This document shows, piece by piece, positions 31,644 to 43,702 of a DNA stretch of 64,000 nt. Within the stretch, counting starts at the first letter, position 1; every line of letters starts with the position of its first letter. The notes beneath the pieces were generated by a model that was not told the DNA's origin, made no database searches, and saw nothing but the letters and a program-made list of their open reading frames with translations. Where the stretch lies: contig NC_088297.1 in the NCBI RefSeq assembly GCF_032854445.1, forward strand, positions 4,527,991-4,591,990, given 5' to 3'. The translations under genes and the position numbers were made by a program. The DNA comes from Liolophura sinensis (Eukaryota > Mollusca > Polyplacophora > Chitonida > Chitonidae).

Positions 31644-31943
31644 TCAAACATTCTGTACTCTGTCTGGGCTAGGTGTTTTCCTCATTAACGAACAGCCTCC
31701 CTGTCCCGACACTGTAAACGCAGCCACTATCAGCCTAGGTTTGCCTGCACCCATATATTTAGCTCTCAAACGCTGCATACGCTGAAATCGAAGCTTCTGA
31801 ACTTCCGCGTTTGGGAGCTGCAGGTGAAGTTCAATAAAGTTTTTCACTACAGCCTCACAATTTCCATCTGCAGCTTCCTCAATCCCACCAAATCGGAGAT
31901 TATTTCTCCTCGAGCGAGATTCAAGATCCACAACTCTCGACAT
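31644..31943 (-). pseudogene. LINE ORF1-like fragment
   Basis: About 100 residues with SRRNNLRFGGIEE and LPNAEVQKLRFQRMQRL, typical of ORF1 RRM regions. It ends out of frame. Confidence 0.7.
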
Positions 31944-32402
31944 GAGTTCTCCTATGTCTTTACGGTTTCGTTTTAGCTAGTTTTTATTGGGAGTCACTTT
32001 CCCAATTTCGGACTGGATCACATCAAATTTTTCACGCAGAAATTTCATACCCTCACATATGTCGTTTCTCTCACGTTTGCTACATTACATTGTAGACTTG
32101 AACAAGTCTAATGTCTATATCTCTCTCCAATAGCAGAGATTTATCGTCAATCGCTTTCTGCCAATCAAGTGTATTCGTGATATACTGAGTTGGTTGACAG
32201 CCGTGCAGCTGTGGCCTTTCGAGACTGGCAGTAGGTCAAGTTGGGGAGCAAGGCTAGGTCTCTGGCCGGTGAATATATCTGCGCTGTAATAACTAGAGAC
32301 AATCAAACCTCCAGCGACATCATTGTTTACTCTGATTTTTGCCGTGTTTTTGTTGCTTTCTGCCTGGGAGGATGGCACTTTGATGTTCACAATACGCCCC
32401 GT

Positions 32403-32530
32403 ACACCAAATGAAGACAAAGAGCTACATACGGGTAAAACTGGTGTAATGTATAGGGCAAAAAGAATTCTTTTCCAGTGCCTTAAACGCTTAAATAGTAG
32501 CGAATTACCCTCTAGTCTTCATTTGGTGTA
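32403..32530. repeat. Small inverted-repeat element
   Basis: ACACCAAATGAAGAC and GTCTTCATTTGGTGT 15-bp ends, about 95 bp apart. Confidence 0.55.
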
Positions 32531-33029
32531 TGTGGCATATTGTCAACACCAAAGTGTCATCAAATGTGTCTAAATGGCCACAGACCCCCATTAGTTTTCC
32601 ATAAGCGACAATGTTAACGTTTAGCGCTGTAGCTCAGTCCCAAACATTCCGAGGCCAATAATCTTTGGTGCATACATGGCCCAGCCTGTGAGAAAGAAGC
32701 CATAAAAATCTTGACATAGGTTGACCGTCAAAATCTGGACGTTTCTATGCCGGCAGCTCGGAGGGGTGCCAAGCAATGCCAAGGAGACGTCACTCGCAGC
32801 CTCAACATCACCTGTCTCCTTGTGCCCACTCTCCCAGAATTTCAAACTTTCATTATTAAAACTCATACCTGTCCAAAGCTTAGACAATTTCCATCATTTT
32901 GATACCAAGCATGCACCTGTACACCAAAAACAGATGGCTGGCAGCAAAAAAAGACTTTACACCCTAAAATACACAGAATTACATTCCCGAAATACGGAAG
33001 TTGTGGTGGGGGTCTGTGTCCAAATGGCT

Positions 33030-33155
33030 TAAGCAGAATTAGGGAACAACGCCCTGATGTTAACTGCAATTTATTAGACGTCACTGGCCTAGAATTACTC
33101 ACATTGCTGTGATGTCATCACATTAAATATACAATAACATCGTATGAACTGGACT
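33030..33155 (+). repeat. Dispersed 48-bp-unit family, distal fragment
   Basis: Contains TTAGACGTCACTGGCCTAGA and TGCTGTGATGTCATCACATT, as in other distal ends. Confidence 0.75.
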
Positions 33156-34554
33156 GAAATACATATATAAGGCTGTGGACGACCCGACAAAAGATCATAG
33201 AGCTTGTGATAGAGATAATGTTTCTGGTTTCATGCCAGATGAACCAGGCTCACTCGTGTGCGGTGGCTTCAATTTAAACATACATCGTTAAACTGCATCC
33301 CGATCAGGACAGGCTCTGGCAGTGCTAAAAGGACTCGTTCCTGGATGAAGAAAGTGTCTGTTGTAACAGGAAACCACTGGGAAAGGACAGTATATCACGC
33401 TTCATGTCTAAACTGAGTGAACGATGTAATCCTTCTAAAATGTATACCAATCACAGCATCCATGCCACAGGGGGCCACGATACTTTCACAATTCTACTTA
33501 AGCGCGTCACAGATTATGGCGGTCACGGGTCACAAAAAGTGTGTCGAGCCTTGTTGTGTATTAACGTGTATTTGAGGGTAAAAAGATGCTAATGGGTATA
33601 GCCATGAATGCGGCTAATTATTATTTTGTATTAGAAACAGAGGTTGAGACGGATTGTTTGTGTTCTCTGACATCACCGTGACCTCGGCTTTGTTCAAGAT
33701 TTCTGTACAAAATTTGCCTGTGGTGCTAGCGATATAAGACGAACGTAGACAGCCACGCGTGTGCAGTAAGGAGTGTACCTAGTTAATGTCACAAGGCGAA
33801 TTTTCAACTAGACTGTACATAGCACAGCAAGTCAACACCACCGCGCTGAAAATATTTATACCGTGTAGTAAAGATTTTGGCCAAACAACTAATAACATAA
33901 AATAATTTCTGCAGTAACAAAAAATATCCTTGTGAAAATGTACCGTAGCCACGTTTCCTTCGAGGTGAAAGCCTTCTTCTGCGGTGTAAATTATTTTTTT
34001 TATCGGTGTAGACGTTTTCATCACGGGGAAGCCTTTTTGGCGTGCCGCAAATAATTTGACATCTTCATCATATCTTTATATTTATGCAAATATTTTATGA
34101 CAATCAACAAGGCGAATATCTAAGGCTGTCATGCGAGTTTCCATTACGAAGGCAACTGTGAACTCCGTTTTGGCACAAAACAATACATATAATTTTTATG
34201 TCGCGCATGCTTGTTAGCACAAACCCTAAAAGGCTGTGCCCTTTCGAAGTAATTGGACAAACTTCTAAGTTTCACTCGTCCACCTCTTGCGCCTCCAAAT
34301 ACAATGATGCCCTTTAGACACTAAAGTGTTCCAGCTGATGAAACTGAAACAAATATATAGAAAACATCTCCATCAAATGACAGTATACAAGATATCTCCC
34401 TTGAAAGGAAATGAAATTCACCAAAATGAAACAAAGTCTAGTGGTTTAACCAGTCTGATCCAGTGAATATACAAGGGTATTTCCAAACATAAAGGTCAAG
34501 AGAGGAAAACGTTGGAACAAGTTTTCTCGAAAGTGATGAGTGTATTTCCGAAGA

Positions 34555-34905
34555 GTCGCACACAGGAGAAACACTGTATACATGTGCCTCAAATGTTCCT
34601 GTTAGCGACACAGGAAAAAACTGCATACAAGTGCCTCAAATGTTCCTGTCAGCGACACAGGAGAAAAACTGCATACAACTGCTTCAAATGTTCCTGTCAG
34701 CGACACAGGAGAAAAACTGCATACAAGTGCCTCAAATGTTCCTGCAAGCGTCACAGGAGAAAAATTGCATACAAGTGCCTCAAAAGTTCCTGTCAGCGAC
34801 GCAGGAGAAAAACAGCATACAAGTGCCTCGAATGTTCCTGCCAGCGTCACAGGAGAAAAACTGCATACAAGTGCCCCAAATGTTCCTGTCAGCAACCATG
34901 ATGAA
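34555..34905 (+). repeat. 48-bp minisatellite encoding TGEKLHTSASNVPVSD (unrelated to the dispersed family)
   Basis: About seven units (GACACAGGAGAAAAACTGCA...). All frames are open. The frame that continues into unique sequence to TGA at 35140 reads TGEKLHTSASNVPVSD repeats; the second unit lacks one base, which breaks that frame upstream. Confidence 0.85.
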
Positions 34906-35142
34906 ATTTCTTCACCGAACCGCTCAGCAGATCTGAGAGTAAAAGATGACCGCAGTGATGATCAAGAACAGTTACCAAAAGAAACACAACTTTACCTCCG
35001 TACCCAAGAATGCAGTGAGATAAATCCAGAAGAAATAGATACCAATCGATGGGACAAGTTGTATGGTAACTGGACAGCCCTTCTGGAATATCTGCCAGAG
35101 TGTGCGTTTACGTGTGTTAAGCAAATCGTCTTCGCAAACTGA
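34765..35142 (+). CDS. Possible exon: TGEK repeats plus unique acidic tail
   Basis: A 125-codon frame that leaves the repeat and runs 75 further codons in unique sequence (DLRVKDDRSDDQEQLPKETQ ... LYGNWTALLEYLPECAF) to TGA. The unique part has ordinary codon use and may be the end of a gene that has absorbed the minisatellite. No family recognised; it could be chance. Confidence 0.25.
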   Translation: MHTSASKVPVSDAGEKQHTSASNVPASVTGEKLHTSAPNVPVSNHDEISSPNRSADLRVKDDRSDDQEQLPKETQLYLRTQECSEINPEEIDTNRWDKLYGNWTALLEYLPECAFTCVKQIVFAN

Positions 35143-35561
35143 CCAGCCGAAAACAGAATAACCCAAGAACACAAGAACACATGTCAAGCGTCTACTATAA
35201 GGGGAAAATAGGGTTAAAAACAGCAATAAGAGCAAGAAATGAAGGGGTGGTTAACTTTTGCTATGACCGTGTAGGCGAGATGGCCTCAGATCAATTAAGT
35301 AATTAAGAGCAACAATTAAGTGAATATTTTGCAGAACTTATCGTCTAGGGAAAACAGAAAACTTTATTAACCTGGTAAGTGAAAGCTCTATTGTCGGACA
35401 TGTGGAATGAACCTTAAAATAAGCGTCATATCCGGCATTCGTATACCATTCGTAGTCCGTAGAGGGCGTTCCAAGATCCATTTCCAAAACAACATTTAAC
35501 TAGCTCCCAAAGACAAAGTTATGTAGAGTGGATATTCCAGGCATAAATTCCATATCAAAGT

Positions 35562-35780
35562 TCAAATTCGTGGTTTATGAATGAGTTCCAGGTCAAATAA
35601 CAATTGAATATAAGCGTCAAGTCCGACATTCCTATACCATTCGTAGTCCGTAAAGGGCGTTCCAAGTCGATAATCGCAAGATCCATTTCCACAACAACGT
35701 TTAACACTAACTCCCGAAGACAAAGGCATGTAAGAAATTATACAAATAAGAAATAAAGCCGGTAACACACAAGAGAGAAG
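35562..35780 (-). pseudogene. Short secreted cysteine-containing peptide gene, copy A
   Basis: A 68-codon frame whose first codon is GTG (in copy B the same codon is ATG). It has a ~20-residue hydrophobic leader (LPALFLICIISYMPLSSG), a dibasic VKR and then CCGNGSCDYRLG, continuing to a WYRN segment. The layout is that of a secreted processed peptide (neuropeptide- or venom-like), but no family is recognised. A partial tandem copy lies at 35395-35560. Confidence 0.5.
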
Positions 35781-36085
35781 CGGTCATCAGTTTTCAATGA
35801 TGCCGGGCAGACAATGAATATTCCAGGCATGAATTCCATATCAAAGTTCAAATTCGTAGTCAATGAATGAGTTCCATGTCAAATAACAGCTAAACAAGTA
35901 TCTCAGTCGCGCTTTGATTGCAACTGTTCATAAAATCATCGTGCTGATGTAGTGAGCACGGCTGCCCTTACGGCCCCTAGCCCCAGGTTAAGCGGTATTA
36001 GATACAGTTCGAAAATGACGAGCTTTACAGACCTTAAGCGAACAGATTCTGATTCAAAAGTAACGGAGGATTACGTCCGTAATAC
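35575..36085. repeat. Segmental duplicate of 57582-58062
   Basis: Shared blocks include CCAGGTTAAGCGGTATTAGA, AATGACGAGC and GATTCAAAAGTAACGGA, same orientation, about 22 kb apart. Confidence 0.85.
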
Positions 36086-36129
36086 ACAGCCAACATAAAA
36101 AATGATTTAGCTTAAATTTCACTTTTTAC

Positions 36130-36300
36130 CTCTGTTGCGTTTTATTACAGCAAACATTACACACGCCCTATCGTAAGCAGAATTAGGTAAAAAAATGCGG
36201 TGATGTTAATTGCAATACATTAGACATCCTAAGACTAAAATAACTTAAAATGCTGTGTTGTCATCACACCCAACATACGATGACATTAAAACAATTCACA
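36130..36300 (+). repeat. Dispersed 48-bp-unit family, distal fragment next to the large array
   Basis: GCAGAATTAGGTAAAAAAAT and GCTGTGTTGTCATCACACCC, plus orientation. The adjacent 48-bp array (36380) is in minus orientation, so this is not one intact copy. Confidence 0.75.
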
Positions 36301-36379
36301 CATACCTGAGACGGAGGGCAGTGATTGGTGTTATTCTATTTTGAAATGGATTAACAGATGCATGAGCGCGTGTACCCTC

Positions 36380-37475
36380 ATACTCTGGTTTTATTCTCGG
36401 CGATGTACGTCTATCACACTGTCGTCGCTGCTCTGGTTTTACTCTCTATGCTGTACGTCTATCACACTGTCGTCGTTGCTCTGGTTTTACTCTCTACGCT
36501 GTACGTCTATCACACTGTCGTCGTTGCTCTGGTTTTACTCTATGTCCTGTACGTCTATCACACCGTCGTAACTGCTCTGGTTTTACTCTATGCTATATGT
36601 CTATCACACTGTCGCCGCTGCTCTGGTTTTACTCTCTACGCTATACATCAGTTACACTGTCGTCACTGCTCTGGTTTTACTCTCTATGTTGTACGTCTGT
36701 CACACTGTCGTCACTGTTCTGGTTTTACTCTATGCTATACGTCTATCACACTGTCGTCGCTGCTTTGGTTTTACTCTCTATGTTGTATGTCTATCACACT
36801 GTTGTCGCTGTTCTGATTTTATTCTCTACGCTGTACGTCTATCACACTGTCGTCGCTGTTCTGGCTTTACTCTCTATGCTGTACGTCTATCACACTGTCG
36901 TCATTGCTCTGGTTTTATTCTCTACGATGTACGTCTATCACACTGTCGTCGCTGTTCTGGCTTTACTCTCTATGCTGTACGTCTATCACACTGTCGTCAC
37001 TGCTCTGGTTTTACTCTCGGTGCTATACGTCTATCACATTGTCGTCGCTGCTGTGGTTTTACTCTCTATGCTGTACGTCCATCACACTGTCGTCACTGCT
37101 CTGGTTTTACTCTTTATGCTATACGTCTATCACACTGTCTTCGCCGCTCTGGTTTTACTCTCTATGCTGTACGTCTATCACACTGTCGCCACTGCTATCG
37201 TTTTTCTCTCTATGCTGTACGCCTATCACAATATCGTCGCTGCTGTGGTTTTATTATCGGTGCTGTACGTCTATCACACTGTCGTCGCTGCTCTGGTTTT
37301 ACTCTCTATGCTGTACGTCTATCACACTGCCGTTGTTGCTCTGGTTTTACTCTCTACGCTGTACGTCTATCACACTGTCGTCACTGCTCTGGTTTTATTC
37401 TCTATGCTGTACGTCTATCACACTATCGTCGTTGCTCTGGTTTTACTCTCTATGCTCTACGTATTTAATTATATT
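36380..37475 (-). repeat. 48-bp minisatellite array (about 23 units) of the dispersed family
   Basis: Unit as at 1021-1765, ending at the family terminus GTACGTATTTAATTATATTG. ORFs of up to 331 residues across it are in-phase repeat artefacts. Confidence 0.96.
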
Positions 37476-37559
37476 GTTATAGTTATAACCATACATAACC
37501 ATACAACAGTGATTAATACAATTCATGGAGTTGTCTACAAGTGCATGTATAGCATCACT

Positions 37560-37965
37560 ACGTACCTAGTGGTAACATTACTACATATATAGTGGTAACA
37601 TCACCACATATATAGTGGTACATCACCATAATACCTAGTGGTAACATCACTACATATATAGTGGTAACATCACTACTTTTCTAGTGGTAACATCACTACA
37701 TATATAGCGGTGACATCACTACATATATAGTGGTAACATGACTACATACCTAATGTTAGCATCACTACATGTATAGTCATAACATCACTACATATATAGT
37801 GGTAACATGGCTATAAACCCACTGGTAACATCAGTACATATATAGTGGTAACATAAATACATATATAGTGGTAACATCACCACATATATAGTGGTAACAT
37901 CACTACATACCTAGTGGTAACATCACTCCATGTATAGTGGTAACATTACTACATATATATTTACA
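37560..37965 (+). repeat. 23-bp minisatellite (ACATATATAGTGGTAACATC)
   Basis: About 17 imperfect units directly downstream of the 36.4-kb array. Confidence 0.9.
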
Positions 37966-38169
37966 TTTATATTGCGCAATCATAATGATATACTAGAGGT
38001 GAACAGAATGTAAATAATACACTTCTTATATCTTTTATTTTATTTTCTCTGGTTACGTGCAGTACAGAGAATTTTTATATTCTGGATCGGTTGACACTTT
38101 TTTCTATTTTTCCTATAATGATCAAGAGTTTTCATAATAACTCATTCAGCATTCATAGTGTAAACTTAT

Positions 38170-38345
38170 TTATTTATCTATGTATTATTTTTCTTTAACA
38201 TCGTCTTAACTATTTATTATTTTTCTTTAACATAGTGTTAACTATTTATTATTTTTCTTTAACATAGTGTTAACTATTAATTATTTTTCATTAACATAGT
38301 GTTAGCTATTTATTATTTTTCTTTAACATAGTTAACTATTTATAA
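38170..38345 (+). repeat. 32-bp tandem repeat (CTATTTATTATTTTTCTTTA)
   Basis: Five imperfect units. Confidence 0.85.
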
Positions 38346-38359
38346 ATTCTTCTTTAATG

Positions 38360-39652
38360 GCATTGTTCATAACCTGTGCATGTCGAGATACTGTTGGTAA
38401 TGTTTGACCCCGAGCCTAGGGCTCTACACATATATACCTTATACTTTAATGGCATTGTTCATAACCTGTGCACGCCGAGATACTGTTGGTAGTGTTTGAC
38501 CCCGAGCCTAGGGCTCTACACATATATACCTTATACTTTAATGGCATTGTTCATAACCTGTGCACGCCGAGATACTGTTGGTAGTGTTTGACTCTCAGGC
38601 TAGGGCTCTACACATATATACCTTATACTTTAATGGCATTGTTCATAACTTGTGCACGCCGAGATACTGTTGGTAGTGTTTGACCCTCCGGCTAGGGCTC
38701 TACACATATATACCTTATACGTTAATGGCATTGTTCATAACTTGTGCACGGCGAGATACTGTTGGTAGTGTTTGACCCTCAGGCTAGGGCTCTACACATA
38801 TATACCTTATATTTTAATGGCATTGTTCATAACCTGTGCACGCCGAGATATTGTTGGTAGTGTTTGACCCTCAGGCTAGGGCTCTACACATATATACCTT
38901 ATACTTTAATGGCGTTGTTCATAACCTGTGCACGCCGAGATATTGTTGGTAGTGTTTGACTCTCAGGCTAGGGCTCTACACATATATACCTTATACTTTA
39001 ATGGCATTGTTCATAACCTGTGCACGCCGAGATACTGTTGGTAGTGTTTGACTCTCAGGCTAGGGCTCTACACATATATACCTTATACTTTAATGACATT
39101 GTTCATAACCTGTGCACGCCGAGATACTGTTGGTAGTGTTTGACCCTCCGGCTAGGGCTCTACACATATATACCTTATACTTTAATGGCATTGTTCATAA
39201 CCTGTGCGCGCCGAGATACTGTTGGTAGTGTTTGATCCTCAGGCTAGGGCTCTACACATATATACCTTATACTTTAATGGCATTGTTCATAAACCTGTGC
39301 ACGCCGAGATACTGTTGGTAGTGTTTGACCCTCAGGCTAGGGCTCTACACATATATACCTTATACTTTAATGGCATTGTTCATAACCTGTGCACGCCGAG
39401 ATACTGTTGGTAGTGTTTGACCCTCCGGCTAGGGCTCTACACATATATACCTTATACTTTAATGGCATTGTTCATAACCTGTGCGCGCCGAGATACTGTT
39501 GGTAGTGTTTGATCCTCAGGCTAGGGCTCTACACATATATACCTTATACTTTAATGGCATTGTTCATAACCTGTGCACGCCGAGATACTGTTGGTAGTGT
39601 TTGACCCTCAGGCTAGGGCTCTACACATATATACCTTATACTTTAATGGCAC
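38360..39652 (+). repeat. 92-bp satellite-like array, about 14 copies
   Basis: Spacing between successive ATACTTTAATGGCATTGTTC motifs is 92 bp. Units are highly alike (CTAGGGCTCTACACATATAT). Confidence 0.95.
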
Positions 39653-40599
39653 AAATTAACGATGAGACTTTGTGGCGCTGATTCACAGGGCGAGCACTAA
39701 GTTCAATTTCTATTCTAATGCCTGATTTATATCACAAAACAAGGCATTGAAACAAAACCATGTATATATCATTTTGGGATTAGCCTTGCGATTTTTGACC
39801 TGGAATGTCTCTATTGGTTGACCCCTGATGTATGAATGTCTATTTCTATGCAAGTATTCTTTTACAGAAATCCATGGCCACCGAGAGTTATTGGTACTTG
39901 AGGCATTACCGACTTTCCATCCGCATCAGGTATTTTAAAAAATCAAGTAAAATTCATATTATGTGTAATGTCGCAGCTACATACATTATATAAGCCTAAC
40001 ACCTCGAGTGGAACTCTTCTGTAATTAGGGGGAAGAAAGAGTACAGAATACACGTGCGTTGTCCCACATTTGATTCGTGTGTTTGCAGTGGTTTAATCCG
40101 TTGATCTATGGTAGTATACGTAGTGTTCACAGTCTGTCACGCAGAGGCAATATAACATTATGTGGAATACAATGTGCTAGACAACATGTAGTAGCTTCCT
40201 TTCATAAATGACGACAGTGATGAATTATGCCCAGGTAAACACGATGCAGACAGTGCACTTTACATCTGAAGTGCGAAAAGAATTTATCAAATCACGCATT
40301 ATTCCTGTTCATATAAAAAGAAATGCATCACTCAGGAGAACATATGACTGTGAAATATGCCAGTCTATGCGTCGAAACAGACATTCGCATACCAACCGTC
40401 AACCAAATTTGGACCTTCCAGGTCAAGGTCACATTTACTATATTTTTACCAACAGATACTTTTGATTTGGTCTTCTGAAAGATTTCCTCCTTTTAACTTG
40501 CCTCTGCTCTGGTTTACCTCGCTATGTTATACGTCTTTGATTATTTCATATTCATGCATAAACTAGGATTCTCCTGGTCGCTTTCCATGCTTTTAATGT

Positions 40600-40876
40600 G
40601 ATTAACACTACAACAATTTAAGCAATTTCAGACTAGTGGCGTCTAATGTATTGCAATTAACATCTCTGCATTTCTTACCTAATGCTGCTTAAGTCAAGGT
40701 GCTAAGTTGCGTGAAAATTGTTACTATTTATGCATTTACATGAACCGTTAAAAAGAAACTCTGACTGTGGTAAATTGACAAAACGTCGTGTTTCACCGGT
40801 TACGTGTGACCATTTGGCAGCTATCACACTGTCGATGCTCTGTTTTCACTCTCCATGCAGTATGTGTTTCATTATA
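40600..40876 (-). repeat. Dispersed 48-bp-unit family copy, minus strand, abutting the Tc1 element
   Basis: Contains TTTCACCGGTTACGTGTGAC and a shortened unit; it ends TTTCATTATATA where the Tc1 insertion starts. Confidence 0.85.
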
Positions 40877-40878
40877 TA

Positions 40879-42426
40879 CTGAATTCAAAAAGAAACGCGA
40901 ATTTATCCAATGTCAAATCGGAAGTACATTCAGAGTAATCAAAAGAGTGTAGATATGTAATGGATGTTCCAGAGAGTGTTTTTCAATTTTAAAGATGAGT
41001 ATCTTTCGCAAACGCAGCAACCGTGGTGTCAGGCGGCACCAAATTGTACTGATTTTAATTTTCATATTCCTCGTGAAGGTTTTGCCAGTTGAGTTGAATG
41101 CGTTTCCTTTTCACGAGATTCTTGGTCTGAGAATGCTTCTTAAGGAACATAAATCGCAGAACTGTTGCATTCGCATTTTGATTCAACAGTGACCATGCCA
41201 CGTCCGATTGCTGATGAACGTCTAAGAGCCATCGGCAACATTAAGGTTGGAACGTCCGACGAGCCGCAAGGCATTATGGTACTCATCAGTCCACCATATG
41301 CAGACTACTTGACCGCTACCAGCAGACAAACACCGTTAATGACCGTGCTCGGAGAGGACGACCTCGTGTGAAGTCAAACCGTCAAGAACGCTACATTGTC
41401 AATTCCCATCGTCGGAATCGGTTCGTGCAAGCAGCCACGACAGCTCGAAACACAGCTGGAACAACGAACCGACCCATCACCACCAATACTGTACGTCGCC
41501 AACTCAACGACGCGGGATTGTGCTGCCGCCGATCTCATGCTTGTTCACGTTTGACTCCACGTTACACGCGCGCTCGACTTAACTGGGCCGCAGGTCATCA
41601 GAACTGGCGCAATGGGCAATGGCAGAATATCGTCTTTTTGGATGAAAGTCGATTTTGCGTCGACGCAATGGGCGGCCGTGTGAGGGTATGGCGACGTAGA
41701 GGTGAAAGGTTCTGTGATCTATGTGTATTGGAGAATGACCGTTGGTGAGAGCCTTCCGTCATGCTTTGGAGGGGCAATCAGCTGGGGACGTCACGTTCCG
41801 CTTGTGATCTTCCAAAACAATGAACAGTGACGTGGTAAAGGCGTCACGGCTCAACGCTACGTCGATGAATTGTTGAGGCCTGTAGTCGATCCATTTTTTG
41901 CTCGAAGACCCAATCTGGTTCTATAGCAAGATAATGAAAAAGCGCGTACCGCAAGATTGACACAGATATTTCTACTGAACAACGTCATCCAGACGATGGA
42001 TTGGCCAGCTTTTAGACCGGATTAAAAACCTGTCGAGCACCTCTGGGATGAAATTAAACGCCGCCTTCGCCATCAAGTCATCAGCCAGCAACAAACAACT
42101 GCAACAAAGCGTGATTAACCCTAACAATATCATTCCTCGTAGGTTCATCCGAAGTCTCTTCAACAGCATGGGTAGAAGATGTGCTGCTGTTGTTGGCGCT
42201 AATGGGGGTCACACTCGTTATTGACGTCAATTTTTATTCCATCAGAAAATCAATTCCCAAAAGGCTCTTGAGCCAAATTAAATGAGTTCTCCCATTTCCA
42301 TTCCATGAGCTTTTCACTGAGTTATTGTCTGGTTGTGTACGAGAAATATGCTTTAATAAAGTCAACCGGCTCTTACTTAATGTAGTTTGTACTATTTCTC
42401 CCATTCGCGTTTCTTTTGGAATTCAG
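40879..42426 (+). mobile_element. Tc1/mariner-type DNA transposon, 1548 bp, defective
   Basis: Terminal inverted repeats CTGAATTCAAAAAGAAACGC (40879) and GCGTTTCTTTTGGAATTCAG (ending 42426), flanked by TA at 40877-40878 and 42427-42428, as expected for Tc1/mariner insertion. The interior encodes a broken transposase. It sits exactly at the end of a 48-bp-unit family copy. Confidence 0.93.
41195..42220 (+). pseudogene. Tc1-like transposase, broken
   Basis: Starts MPRPIADERLRAIG, loses frame in the N-terminal DNA-binding region (stop at 41369), then resumes: QERYIVNSHRRNRFVQAATT, RLTPRYTRARLNWAAGHQNW and the first catalytic Asp in VFLDESRF. Stops follow ENDRW (41746) and recur. The second Asp (QDNEKARTA) and third acidic position (KPVEHLWDEI) are recognisable around 41930 and 42030. 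No functional enzyme is possible. Confidence 0.9.
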
Positions 42427-42848
42427 TATATATGTTCATGTATTACAAAAACCGTAAGCGGGTCTTCAGTTTGCTCCACGTAAGTGAAAAGGTCAGTGGA
42501 GGCTTTTAGTTAGAAGTTAAAAGTTACAGTGTTTAACTTCAATTAGAATTAGTTTTCCCATTCTACTTTGTAACCGTTCCAGATGTACCAATTGAGGTGG
42601 CACAGTGGGTACACAGTGTAGTGTGTCTCCTTGCAAGGTTCCGTTCGCATTTCGTAGTTTATATGCTTTCTTAGTTCTTTGCTGGCTTGAGCTAGACACG
42701 TTTTTGACCATGCAACTCTGACCTAATTATGGGTGTATATGTAAAATGCAAAGAGTTCTGAGTAAACCAAAACGCTTTGACAGGTTACTAACAAACCTTT
42801 TACGTGTTGGATACTTCTTACAGGGAAAAAAATCAAGCACTTTTCAAG

Positions 42849-43004
42849 GATAATAATGAAGTGGCAGCATCACGTAAATGTAACAAAGGTTTCACAGGCT
42901 TTCAATCCACATGCCGGGATCCTTATCAACACCCGGCATGTGGAGTGAAAGCTTGTGAAAGCTTTGCTACATGTACGTGGTGATACCTTGACTTCATTAT
43001 TATT
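42849..43004. repeat. Long near-perfect hairpin (~75-bp stem)
   Basis: GGTTTCACAGGCTTTCAATC and CACATGCCGGG on the left pair with CCCGGCATGTGGAGTGAAAG and onward on the right around a ~14-nt loop. The stem extends out to AATAATGAAGT / ACTTCATTATT. Confidence 0.85.
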
Positions 43005-43518
43005 ATTGGACGCACGTGCAACAATGAGTCTTAAGCAGTATATACTTTTCAAGTACCGGCACCTTGTTAGTCCCGTGAATAAGGGCTAAAGATTTCCAAT
43101 CAACGTCGTATTATATTATCGCGATATCGGCATAATCGAAGTTTGGCTGCGTCGCGTGAAACACAGCAATCTATTTGAATGCTCCGCTGCGCATATGAGT
43201 GAATGTTGCCGCATGGAACATTAACATTTACAGCCATGCGGTGCATAGATATGCTTTGCTTTATTCCACAAATGGCATGTATTCTTCATGTGTTTTCGCA
43301 AAAGGATCGCGGTCTAATGAGGCATCCACGTGTTTACAACTAGCACAACTTTCAATCACGCATTACTTTCCCTTGCACTTCGCCAGGCGTGGGTATTGGT
43401 ATACTGATGGTGTATACATTAAAAATGTTATACCCGATAATTTATTTATTTCGTTTTCTGCAAATAAGTTTGTTTGACGCTGCTCACCTTGAAATTTCCA
43501 TTAATTCGACTTCTTGTT

Positions 43519-43640
43519 CAATTTATTTATTTGATTGGTGTTTTACGCCGTACTTAAGAATATTTCACTTACACGAAGGCGGACAGAAATATGGTGAGAG
43601 ATAACCGGGTAGAGTCTGGGAAAAGAAAACCGGCCGCGAT
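43519..43640 (-). repeat. SINE-A 3-prime fragment
   Basis: ATTGGTGTTTTACGCCGTAC and ATTTCACTTACACGAAGGCG. Confidence 0.8.
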
Positions 43641-43702
43641 TTACTGGCAGGCTTGTTTAAAAAAATTCTGATATTCATCGCAACACCATCACCCAAACTA
43701 GG

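Larger units (their letters stand above)
28500..32100 (-). pseudogene. Decayed non-LTR retrotransposon (LINE) with ORF1- and ORF2-like parts
   Basis: In minus-strand order: an ORF1-like segment at 31943-31644 (LESRSRRNNLRFGGIEEA, the RRM-type nucleic-acid-binding start of LINE ORF1 proteins); endonuclease remnants at 31229-30546 (NGRTNGDSEGKASFYDRNGT); pre-RT at 29963-29751 (DDLVVNLN, KSLDGVFNEFF); RT at 29815-29465 (WSQGLVTPIYKMGTNDDTNN followed by YRGITLV); the RT catalytic box at 29285-29070 (MYADDTVLLAESAAEL); and a C-terminal part at 28946-28734 (YGYEVWG). Many stops and shifts. The clade is not resolved. Confidence 0.85.
32101..34430. other. No gene recognised
   Basis: Short frames only. 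One distal 48-bp-family fragment (33030) and one small inverted repeat (32403). Confidence 0.4.

Noticed and set aside
34555-34905. C2H2 zinc-finger gene suggested by TGEK motifs
   Set aside because: No C-x2-4-C / H-x3-4-H pairs; the unit is 16 residues, not 28.
36341-37592. ORFs of up to 331 residues
   Set aside because: Same 48-bp array; open in all three frames.
40995-41192. 65-residue ORF upstream of the Tc1 transposase
   Set aside because: Lies in the element's 5-prime region; no similarity to transposase.
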